5,888 nt of DNA from Bacteroidetes bacterium UBA6183 (GTDB lineage: Bacteria > Bacteroidota > Bacteroidia > UKL13-3), in the NCBI GenBank assembly GCA_002422865.1, contig DITN01000080.1, forward strand, positions 1 through 5,888, written 5' to 3'. Positions 1 to 5,888 of this stretch are shown piece after piece. Under the pieces are notes generated by a model. It had not been told where the DNA came from. It did no database searches and saw nothing but the letters and a program-made list of their open reading frames with translations. Within the stretch, counting starts at the first letter, position 1; each line of letters begins with the position of its first letter. The position numbers and the translations under genes are program-made.

Positions 1-1618
1 CCGATTTACCTTGTCCGGTTGCACCGGCCATTAGCAAGTGTGGCATTTTAGCTAAATCGGCTACAAAAACTTCGTTTTGAATATTTTTACCAAATGCAAT
101 GGGTAAATCCATATCGGCATTTTGGAAACGTGCGCTGCTTAATGCACTGCGCATGCTTACCATAGCCGGTTTTTCGTTAGGCACTTCAATACCAATGGTA
201 CCACGACCTGGAATTGGTGCAATGATACGTATACCCAATGCAGCTAAACTCAACGCAATGTCATCTTCCAGGTTTTTAATCTTAGCAATACGAACACCAT
301 CTTGTGGTACTATTTCGTATAACGTAACTGTGGGACCAATAGTAGCTGATATTTTTTTGATACCTATGTTGTAGTTCTTCAAGGTATCTTCAATCATTTT
401 GGTTTTTATCTGCAACTCGGCAGCCTCAACAGTCGATTTATTATCACCTCCATAATCATTCAACAAATCCAAGGTTGGAAATTGGTAGTTGCTATAATCT
501 AAAGTGGGGTCATACTCGGTATCTATTCCACCATACTCAGGTTTATCAACCACTTCTTCATCTTCTTCAGGAGTTTCTTGTACCTCTAATACCAAACCGC
601 TATCGGTGGTTAACACGCTCGGTGTTTCGGTTGGCTCAGGAGTAATTGCATTGGCTAAAGTTGATGCCAATGTGCCTGCAACAACCAAAGGAACTACGGG
701 CACATTGTTTTCTTCTTCCTCTGCTTGTGGTTCAACAATAGGGGTTAATTCCTCAACCGGTTCTTCTACAATTTCAGGTTGAGGTTCCTCAATGGGTTCT
801 ACAATATTTTCTTTAACGGTTAAGATAAAATCATCCGGGTTTAAGGGCTCAGCCTCTACTTCTTGTGCAGCCAATGCAGCGGTACTTAAAGTAATGTTTC
901 CTAAGTTTTCAGGTTCATCTGCTTGCTCGGGTTCAACGGGTTCCGGTTTTGGTTTGGGTTGATAAAATTTGATGTTGAATACCACCACTAAAAAAACCAG
1001 TAAATAAAATATTAAGCCCAGAGCAGCCCCGGCAGTTCCTATTAACCCTTTTAAGTACAAATAACCGTAATGGCCAAATGCACCACCTAATATTTGCCAA
1101 ACATCAGTAAACATTAAACCCAAAGTTACCGAAAACCACAATACGCCAAAAAAACTAAACCTAACGGTTTTACCGATAGGCAAAGGGGTTGTGTCGGTGA
1201 GCAGTTTTATGCCTATCAACCCAAATATTAACACAAAAGCAAAAGATGCAATACCAAAACCCTTGTACATAAAAACGTAAGCCACCCAAGCACCTAGTTT
1301 TCCTAAAATGTTTTCGGCAGCATCAGGGTCGTTTTGTAAAAACACATCCCAACCTAAACCCTTTGCAATATTTTGATCGTATTGCCAGCTAAAAAGGAAT
1401 GACCCGAATGCAAAGGCCATAAATACAGAACTAAGTAGAAACACCAGACCTGTAATCTTTAAAAAACGTTCGTCTTTTAAAAAAGCCAGTTTACCCGAAA
1501 CAGGTTCGGCATTTTTTTTCTTCCCTTTCGAAACCGGTTTTTCTATAGGTTCTTCACGCTCAAAATCCTTTGTTTCGCTACTTACTGTACTGATTATGTT
1601 TTGCTTGGCCTTTTTCAT
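1..1618 (-). CDS. ftsK: DNA translocase FtsK, N-terminal 539 residues (3' end cut by window edge)
   Basis: FtsK is a membrane-anchored, ATP-driven DNA pump at the division septum that clears and aligns sister chromosome ends. Read on the minus strand, one uninterrupted frame runs from the ATG at 1616-1618 to the window edge. Residues 1-54 are a charged cytoplasmic tail. Four hydrophobic segments follow at about 55-78, 118-139, 154-175 and 190-215, matching the four-helix FtsK membrane domain. Residues about 217-400 form a linker rich in Pro, Glu and Val. From about 400 the motor alpha domain begins, with the family blocks GPTVTLYEIVP (429-439), IKNLEDDIALSL and IPGRGTIGIEVPN. The frame ends in the Walker A motif GATGQGKS (532-539). 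Walker B, the rest of the RecA-like domain and the DNA-reading gamma domain lie outside the window. It is divergent from the operon starting at 1786. The identification is firm; the start is the first ATG in frame and has no clear ribosome binding site. Confidence 0.96.
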   Translation of the reverse strand, partial: MKKAKQNIISTVSSETKDFEREEPIEKPVSKGKKKNAEPVSGKLAFLKDERFLKITGLVFLLSSVFMAFAFGSFLFSWQYDQNIAKGLGWDVFLQNDPDAAENILGKLGAWVAYVFMYKGFGIASFAFVLIFGLIGIKLLTDTTPLPIGKTVRFSFFGVLWFSVTLGLMFTDVWQILGGAFGHYGYLYLKGLIGTAGAALGLIFYLLVFLVVVFNIKFYQPKPKPEPVEPEQADEPENLGNITLSTAALAAQEVEAEPLNPDDFILTVKENIVEPIEEPQPEIVEEPVEELTPIVEPQAEEEENNVPVVPLVVAGTLASTLANAITPEPTETPSVLTTDSGLVLEVQETPEEDEEVVDKPEYGGIDTEYDPTLDYSNYQFPTLDLLNDYGGDNKSTVEAAELQIKTKMIEDTLKNYNIGIKKISATIGPTVTLYEIVPQDGVRIAKIKNLEDDIALSLAALGIRIIAPIPGRGTIGIEVPNEKPAMVSMRSALSSARFQNADMDLPIAFGKNIQNEVFVADLAKMPHLLMAGATGQGKS

Positions 1619-1719
1619 CTTAACTAAACAAAAATACACCACCTTACTATTTATTGGTATTTAGTTACCCACGTTTACACATGGTTTACGTTTTATTGCC
1701 ATATTTTAGAAACACCCGC

Positions 1720-1750
1720 TTTGCAGAAGTGCTTATTGTGATTAAATTCG
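1720..1750 (+). promoter_or_regulatory. Candidate Bacteroidota-type promoter for the four-gene operon
   Basis: TTTG at 1720-1723 is followed, after exactly 19 bases, by TAAATTCG at 1743-1750. This fits the Bacteroidota primary sigma factor pattern TTTG-N19-TAnnTTTG with one mismatch in the -7 element. Transcription would begin near 1757, giving a leader of about 30 bases before the ATG at 1786. This also argues against the longer reading frame that opens upstream with a TTG at 1654. It was found by eye; short motifs of this kind can occur by chance in AT-rich DNA. Confidence 0.4.
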
Positions 1751-1785
1751 CCCATGCTTGGCAGGTTGCCATTAAAATAGACATT

Positions 1786-2331
1786 ATGGAAAAATCAACA
1801 GATTATATTTTATCGTTACTAGAAGTTTTAAAGTACATTATTCCGGCCGTGGTGGTTTTTGGTATTGTGCAGTACATGCTTAAAAACTTTTTCGACAACG
1901 AGTATCAACGCAGACAAACCGAATTAAAATTAGAAACCAACAAATTAATTACCCCATTAAAACTACAAGCATACGAACGTGTTGTGATATTAATGGAACG
2001 CATGAGCCCGAATAACCTTATTTTTAGAGTAAGCCAGCCCGGCATTAGCGCCACCCAATTAAAAATTGCTTTGATTCAAGATATTAATAACGAATTTAAC
2101 CACAATGTTTCTCAACAAGTATACGTTTCGCCTCAAGCATGGCAAATGGTGCGCATTGCCAAAGAAGAAATGATTAACATTATTAATACTGCATACAGCA
2201 GTCTTGGTCCTAATGCCGTTGGACTTGATTTAAGTAAGGCCGTTTTTGAAAACATGATGGAAAAAGAAAGTATTCCTACCCACATGGCATTGGAATTTTT
2301 GCGTAAAGAATTCCACTTATTGTTTGATTAA
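1786..2331 (+). CDS. Conserved small membrane protein of unknown function (one N-terminal helix)
   Basis: The protein has 181 residues from the ATG at 1786. Residues 1-13 are polar, about 14-36 form one strongly hydrophobic segment (from VLKYIIPAVVVF onward), and the remainder is a soluble, mostly helical domain beginning with a charged, possibly coiled-coil stretch (about 40-60, rich in Glu, Arg and Lys). The likely topology is a single anchor with a cytoplasmic domain, though the orientation is inferred. I see no catalytic motif. It resembles a Bacteroidota-restricted family of uncharacterised proteins, from memory the one catalogued as DUF7935, but I could not search for it. The frame stays open upstream to a TTG at 1654 and an ATG at 1681. 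I chose 1786 because the hydrophobic helix then sits at the usual distance from the N-terminus and the candidate promoter lies just upstream. Its stop is 37 bases before the mutase ATG, so co-transcription is likely. Function is unknown. Confidence 0.85.
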   Translation: MEKSTDYILSLLEVLKYIIPAVVVFGIVQYMLKNFFDNEYQRRQTELKLETNKLITPLKLQAYERVVILMERMSPNNLIFRVSQPGISATQLKIALIQDINNEFNHNVSQQVYVSPQAWQMVRIAKEEMINIINTAYSSLGPNAVGLDLSKAVFENMMEKESIPTHMALEFLRKEFHLLFD

Positions 2332-2368
2332 TTAATTGCTGGTTTTAAAACAGAAACACCTATTTAGC

Positions 2369-3919
2369 ATGAGCGATAAAAGAATGACCGATTCAGGAAT
2401 TGAAATCAATTCTTTATACAATACCCCAATTCCAATGGAAGAATTATCGGGACAGTTTCCGTATACACGCGGCATACAACCCGATATGTACCGTGGCCGC
2501 CATTGGACTATGCGCCAGTACGCTGGTTTTAGTACTGCTGAAGAAAGCAACAAACGCTACAAGTATTTGTTAGCAAACGGCACCATGGGCCTTAGTGTGG
2601 CTTTTGATTTGCCTACGCAAATTGGTTACGACAGCACACACATGATGAGTGAAGGTGAAGTGGGCAAAGTGGGTGTGGCTATTGATACCTTACGCGATAT
2701 TGAAATTTTGTTTGATGGTATTGAGTTGGAAAAAATTACCACATCAATGACCATAAATGCAACAGCATCTACACTATTGGCCATGTATATTGCATTGGCC
2801 AAAAAACAAGGTGCTGATATCAGAAAAATATCAGGTACTATACAAAACGATATTTTAAAAGAGTATGCTGCACGCGGTACATACATTTATCCGCCTAAGC
2901 CCAGCATGCGCATCATTACCGATATTTTTGAGTATTGCAGCAAGGAAGTACCGAAATGGAATACCATATCAATTAGTGGTTATCATATACGCGAAGCCGG
3001 AAGCACCGCAGTGCAAGAAATTGCATTTACTCTAAGTAATGCCAAAGCATACGCACAAGCGGCTATAGAAAAAGGATTGGATATTAATGTGTTTGGACAA
3101 CGTTTATCTTTTTTCTTTAATGCGCACAACAACTTTTTTGAAGAGATAGCAAAATTCCGTGCAGCACGCAGAATGTGGGCACAAATGGCCAAAGAGTTAG
3201 GTGCTACAAATCCTAAAGCACAAATGTTACGTTTCCATACCCAAACCGGAGGAAGCACCTTACAGGCACAACAAGCCGACACTAACATTGTGCGTGTAAC
3301 ATTACAAGCCTTAGCGGCTGTAATGGGTGGCACGCAGAGCTTACACACCAATGGTTTTGATGAGGCATTAAGTTTACCTACCGAAAATGCTGCTCGTATT
3401 GCTTTACGTACCCAACAAATTATTGCTTACGAAAGTGGTGTGGTAGATACGGTTGACCCAATGGGTGGAAGTTATTTTGTGGAAGAATTAACCAACCAAA
3501 TTGAAGCCGAAGCATGGAAATACATTGAAAGAATTGATGGCATGGGTGGTGCGGTTAGTGCCATTGAAGAAGGTTACATGCAAAAAGAAATTGCCGATGC
3601 CAGCTACCGTTATCAAACAGCTATTGAAAATAATCAAAAGGTAATTGTTGGGGTAAACAAATTTACATCAGAAGAAGAAGTTGCTCCACCTCTGTTTAAA
3701 GTTGATGACAGCATCAGAAAAATTCAAACAGAAAAAATTGCAAAGGTTAAAGCAGAGCGTGATGAAAATAATGTTCAACAGCTATTGGCCAAATTAGAGC
3801 AAAACGCAAAAGATGGCAGCAATGTAATGCCAACCATTATTGAATCGGTAGAAGCATATGCAACTTTGGGTGAAGTAGCGGATGTGTTCCGCAAAACATT
3901 TGGTGAATACAGGGCATAA
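2369..3919 (+). CDS. Acyl-CoA mutase large subunit, methylmalonyl-CoA mutase type, without B12-binding domain
   Basis: Members of this family use adenosylcobalamin radicals to rearrange acyl-CoA carbon skeletons; methylmalonyl-CoA mutase interconverts (R)-methylmalonyl-CoA and succinyl-CoA. The 516 residues form the substrate-binding TIM-barrel half. Recognisable blocks are TMRQYAGFST (48-57), GLSVAFDLPT (74-83), SGTIQNDILKEY (155-166), ISISGYH (200-206), GGTQSLHTN (320-328) and VIVGVNKF (425-432). Residues Tyr51, Arg169 and His206 align with Tyr89, Arg207 and His244 of the Propionibacterium enzyme, the first two being those that mark methylmalonyl-CoA rather than isobutyryl- or 2-hydroxyisobutyryl-CoA specificity. 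The chain ends at the barrel domain: there is no C-terminal cobalamin domain with a DxHxxG motif, so a separate small subunit must be encoded elsewhere. I chose the ATG at 2369 over an in-frame TTG at 2336 because ATG is preferred and MSDKRMTDSGIEI resembles family N-termini. The gene stops 9 bases before the next one. Exact substrate is inferred. Confidence 0.93.
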   Translation: MSDKRMTDSGIEINSLYNTPIPMEELSGQFPYTRGIQPDMYRGRHWTMRQYAGFSTAEESNKRYKYLLANGTMGLSVAFDLPTQIGYDSTHMMSEGEVGKVGVAIDTLRDIEILFDGIELEKITTSMTINATASTLLAMYIALAKKQGADIRKISGTIQNDILKEYAARGTYIYPPKPSMRIITDIFEYCSKEVPKWNTISISGYHIREAGSTAVQEIAFTLSNAKAYAQAAIEKGLDINVFGQRLSFFFNAHNNFFEEIAKFRAARRMWAQMAKELGATNPKAQMLRFHTQTGGSTLQAQQADTNIVRVTLQALAAVMGGTQSLHTNGFDEALSLPTENAARIALRTQQIIAYESGVVDTVDPMGGSYFVEELTNQIEAEAWKYIERIDGMGGAVSAIEEGYMQKEIADASYRYQTAIENNQKVIVGVNKFTSEEEVAPPLFKVDDSIRKIQTEKIAKVKAERDENNVQQLLAKLEQNAKDGSNVMPTIIESVEAYATLGEVADVFRKTFGEYRA

Positions 3920-3928
3920 TTATTTTAT

Positions 3929-4654
3929 ATGAAAAATTTATTGTTGGCTATTGGCATATTGATGGTTGGTGCATGCAGCGGCCCTTATCAACTTGCTAAA
4001 CACACGGATAATAACATACGTGTAATTGCCGATAGCCTACAATTATACGATACCGCCATTGCCAACATGATAGCACCCTACAAACAAAAATTGGATGCGC
4101 AAATGAATGAGGTAATTGGTGAAGCAGAAAGCACCTTAACCAAAGAACTACCTGATGGAACATTGGGTAACTTTGTTGCCGATGCATGTTTGGTATATGC
4201 GCAAAACAATAATGCTACAGCAGATTTTTGTGTATTAAATTCCGGTGGCGTGCGTATTCCCACCATACAAAAAGGTGCCATTACAGTTGGAAAAATTTAT
4301 GAGTTGATGCCATTTGATAACATGATAGAAGTGGTTGAATTAGATGGTACAGCTTGTAAAGAATTATTTGTTTGGATAGCCAAATGGAAAGGCGCACCTG
4401 TTAGTGGTATAGAACTTACTTTAGAAAATGGAGAGGCTACTCACGTTAAAATAAAAGGTGAACCATTTAATGAGTCGAAAACTTATTTAGTAGCTACCAC
4501 AGATTATATAGCCAATGGAGGAGATGGTGCAAACATGTTTGCGAAAGGAAAACGCAGCAACTATAACTATAAGTTGCGAGATGCCATTATTGACTATGTA
4601 AAAACCAAACAAACCATTAAAGCCGATAACAATGGACGCATCAAACAAAATTAA
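3929..4654 (+). CDS. Lipoprotein consisting of a 5'-nucleotidase C-terminal (substrate-binding) domain
   Basis: The protein has 241 residues. It starts with a short lipoprotein signal: basic start MKN, hydrophobic core LLLAIGILMV, then a lipobox ending VGAC with the modified cysteine at 16. The mature part matches the C-terminal domain of UshA-like 5'-nucleotidases: LGNFVADA (79-86), NSGGVRIP (104-111), the MPFDN block (127-131) and YIANGGDGAN (193-202). In fused enzymes this domain binds the nucleoside part of the substrate and cannot catalyse alone, because the two-metal centre is in the other domain. That other domain is encoded by the next gene, which begins 23 bases before this one's stop, so translation of the two is probably coupled. 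Together they should hydrolyse nucleotides or related phosphoesters in the envelope. Lipidation and location are predicted from sequence; the substrate is not determined by it. Confidence 0.9.
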   Translation: MKNLLLAIGILMVGACSGPYQLAKHTDNNIRVIADSLQLYDTAIANMIAPYKQKLDAQMNEVIGEAESTLTKELPDGTLGNFVADACLVYAQNNNATADFCVLNSGGVRIPTIQKGAITVGKIYELMPFDNMIEVVELDGTACKELFVWIAKWKGAPVSGIELTLENGEATHVKIKGEPFNESKTYLVATTDYIANGGDGANMFAKGKRSNYNYKLRDAIIDYVKTKQTIKADNNGRIKQN

Positions 4655-5579
4655 CCGAAGAGGCTTTATAAAAACAGGTGCCAAATTAGGTGCACTGGCC
4701 ATGCTTAGCGAGTTTCCATTAAGTGCGTTGGCCAAACCCGATTTAATTAAGGTTACCCTATTACATACCAACGATTGGCATAGCCGCATTGAAGCCTTCC
4801 CTAAAGATGGTGGAAAGTTTGCCGGAATGGGCGGTGCAGCAACGCGTGCCGCTTTAATAAAAAAAATAAGAGCAGAAGAAGAACACGTATTGTTATTAGA
4901 TGCAGGGGATATTTTTCAGGGTACACCCTATTTTAATTTTTTTGAAGGTGAACTAGAATACAAGTTGATGAGTGAGATGGGTTACGATGCGGCCACGCTT
5001 GGTAACCACGACTTTGACAATGGCATTGAAGGTATTATTAACCAATTACAACACGCCAAGTTTGATATTATAAACTGTAACTACGATTTTAGTAAATCAC
5101 TTTTATCAGATAAGGTGAAACCTTACCGCATATTTAAAAAAGGTGGAGTTAAAATTGGGGTTATAGGAGTTGGTATTGAGCTGGAAGGATTGGTGCCAAA
5201 GGAGTTATACGGAGAAATAGTTTACCATAACCCAATTGATATTGCCAGCAACCTGGCCAAAGCGTTAAAAACCCAAAAAGATTGTGACATGGTAATATGC
5301 CTATCTCACCTTGGATTTGAGTACCAAAATGATAAACTAAGCGATAAAAAACTGGCCGAAAAATCGTCTTTTATTGATGTGATTATTGGTGGACATACCC
5401 ACACATTTTTACCAAAACCCATCACGATAAAAAACCAATTAAATAAAGACGTAATTATCAATCAAGTAGGGTGGGCCGGATTACAATTAGGTAAAATAGA
5501 TTTTTATTTTGACAGCGCTAAAACCCTAGTAAACACAAGCATAGGCGGTAATCTATACATCAACCCAAAACAGTGTTGA
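4632..5579 (+). CDS. Tat-exported metallophosphoesterase: 5'-nucleotidase N-terminal catalytic domain
   Basis: The protein has 315 residues. The N-terminus carries a twin-arginine signal, NRRGFIK (8-14), then a mildly hydrophobic stretch and a probable cleavage site after LSALA (residue 34), indicating export in folded form. The rest is the calcineurin-like catalytic domain of 5'-nucleotidases, with the full metal-ligand set in order: HTNDWH (Asp48, His50), DAGD (Asp93), GNHD (Asn125, His126), LSHLG (His226) and GGHTH (His255, His257). It stops at about the point where the fused enzyme would continue into its substrate-binding domain; that domain is encoded by the overlapping gene upstream. 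The family hydrolyses nucleoside monophosphates and similar phosphoesters, but the substrate here cannot be read from sequence. The 23-base overlap suggests translational coupling. The weak hairpin at the stop codon is not a convincing terminator. Confidence 0.93.
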   Translation: MDASNKINRRGFIKTGAKLGALAMLSEFPLSALAKPDLIKVTLLHTNDWHSRIEAFPKDGGKFAGMGGAATRAALIKKIRAEEEHVLLLDAGDIFQGTPYFNFFEGELEYKLMSEMGYDAATLGNHDFDNGIEGIINQLQHAKFDIINCNYDFSKSLLSDKVKPYRIFKKGGVKIGVIGVGIELEGLVPKELYGEIVYHNPIDIASNLAKALKTQKDCDMVICLSHLGFEYQNDKLSDKKLAEKSSFIDVIIGGHTHTFLPKPITIKNQLNKDVIINQVGWAGLQLGKIDFYFDSAKTLVNTSIGGNLYINPKQC

Positions 5580-5808
5580 AACACGTTGATAATTGTACAT
5601 ACAAGTGTAAGTTTTAAACATAAAAACAGTGGTTATAAACAAAATTTTTCATTCAAAATGTCGCATTTTTTGTGAGCCGCTTCAATAAAAAAACAACAAA
5701 TACAATCACTTACACGCTTATTGAATTTTCCAAACAAAATCTCACGTAAAAAAAATTTTTTTATTAACAATAAATACTCCATTTTCACAAACGAAAAGAG
5801 TATTAATT
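5580..5808. other. AT-rich intergenic region upstream of dnaA; candidate part of oriC
   Basis: This 229-base gap separates the metallophosphoesterase stop from dnaA and is much richer in A and T than the genes around it. It holds two sequences one base away from the DnaA-box pattern TTATNCACA: TTATAAACA at 5633-5641 and TTATTAACA at 5761-5769. It also has a run of eight A followed by seven T at 5748-5762, a pattern linked to DNA bending and easy melting. Origins often lie beside dnaA, and dnaA leaders often bind DnaA for autoregulation, so either role is plausible. No perfect DnaA box is present, and such near matches are expected by chance in DNA this AT-rich. I see no convincing gene in it. 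Confidence 0.3.
5586..5615 (+). promoter_or_regulatory. Weak candidate promoter upstream of dnaA
   Basis: TTG at 5586-5588 is followed after 19 bases by TAAGTTTT at 5608-5615, one mismatch from the Bacteroidota -7 element TAnnTTTG. If used, transcription would begin near 5622, leaving a leader of roughly 185 bases before dnaA. The match is modest and another promoter nearer the gene is possible. Confidence 0.2.
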
Positions 5809-5888
5809 ATGACTGATAAAACTGCCGAAAGTGTTTGGAATAACTGTTTGAAATTGATTCAAGACAATGTATCACCTCAAAGTTTCAA
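5809..5888 (+). CDS. dnaA: Chromosomal replication initiator DnaA, first 26 residues (cut by window edge)
   Basis: DnaA binds its boxes at the origin, melts the DNA and loads the replicative helicase. Only 26 codons from the ATG at 5809 are in the window, plus two bases. The translation starts MTDKTAESVWNNCLKLI and continues QDNVSPQSF, which matches the start of DnaA domain I in Bacteroidota, where the block (A)ESVWNNCL followed by I-x-DN-(V/I)-x-PQ-(S/A)-(F/Y) is characteristic. Domain I mediates self-assembly and helicase contact. The AAA+ and DNA-binding domains lie outside. A purine-rich stretch, GAAAAGAG at 5793-5800, sits 8 bases before the ATG and could aid ribosome binding, unusual in this phylum where such sites are mostly absent. 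The gene is on the same strand as the upstream operon but is separated from it by 229 bases, so it probably has its own promoter. Confidence 0.9.
   Translation, partial: MTDKTAESVWNNCLKLIQDNVSPQSF

Noticed and set aside
99..782. Two plus-strand open frames (99-374 and 504-782) opposite ftsK
   Set aside because: The minus-strand frame is certain FtsK sequence. The second plus-strand frame is a Ser/Thr/Val-rich low-complexity product, as expected from the antisense of the Pro-Glu linker.
1622..1636. TATTTTTG on the minus strand (1629-1636), a perfect -7 element just before ftsK
   Set aside because: No TTTG or TTG lies at the expected -33 distance, and transcription would begin within about 5 bases of the start codon. 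A chance match in AT-rich DNA is more likely.
1654..1785. 44-codon N-terminal extension of the small membrane protein (from a TTG at 1654)
   Set aside because: It would begin with a rare start codon, overlap the candidate promoter and push the membrane helix far from the N-terminus.
2983..3351. 122-codon open frame on the minus strand inside the mutase gene
   Set aside because: It lies wholly within a well-conserved gene, is unusually rich in cysteine and alanine, resembles no known family and is best explained as a shadow of the coding strand.
4487..4789. 100-codon minus-strand frame across the junction of the two nucleotidase genes
   Set aside because: Both plus-strand genes show conserved motifs over this stretch, and the minus-strand product has no recognisable features.
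5573..5584. Hairpin GTGT-TGAA-ACAC at the end of the metallophosphoesterase gene
   Set aside because: The stem is only 4 base pairs, includes the stop codon in its loop and is not followed by a T-run, so it is not a credible terminator.
5666..5693. T6 and A7 runs flanking a GC-containing centre (5666-5671 and 5687-5693), possible bidirectional terminator
   Set aside because: Besides the A/T runs only a three-pair TGA/TCA stem forms, interrupted by unpaired bases; the predicted fold would be weak.

Overview
The window looks like ordinary chromosomal DNA from an AT-rich member of the Bacteroidota. The signs are A/T-ending codons throughout, no clear Shine-Dalgarno sites, one promoter of the phylum's TTTG-N19-TAnnTTTG type, a DnaA N-terminus close to those of Flavobacteriia and related classes as I remember them, and typical Bacteroidota versions of FtsK and of a stand-alone acyl-CoA mutase. 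I see no insertion sequence, tRNA, rRNA, CRISPR array or phage gene.

Layout. Positions 1-1618 (minus strand) hold the first 539 codons of the DNA translocase gene ftsK, cut by the window edge just after the Walker A lysine and serine. A 167-base divergent intergenic region follows. Four closely packed plus-strand genes then look like one operon (1786-5579): a small one-helix membrane protein of unknown function; a B12-dependent acyl-CoA mutase large subunit with methylmalonyl-CoA-type active-site residues but no cobalamin-binding domain; a lipoprotein that is only the C-terminal domain of a 5'-nucleotidase; and a Tat-signal protein that is only the metallophosphoesterase N-terminal domain of the same enzyme family. 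The two nucleotidase genes overlap by 23 bases and stand in the reverse of the domain order in the fused enzyme. A 229-base, very AT-rich gap (5580-5808) leads to the first 26 codons of dnaA at 5809, so this gap is a candidate part of the replication origin.

How the parts relate. The mutase is expected to act in the cytoplasm on CoA thioesters (propionate/succinate metabolism) with a separate cobalamin-binding subunit encoded elsewhere. The nucleotidase pair carries export signals and would act in the cell envelope on nucleotides or similar phosphoesters. FtsK and DnaA are core chromosome proteins. The most noteworthy points are the split, order-swapped nucleotidase with two different export signals, the mixed character of the mutase active site, and the AT-rich dnaA leader. 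I did not find a clearly new biological system here.
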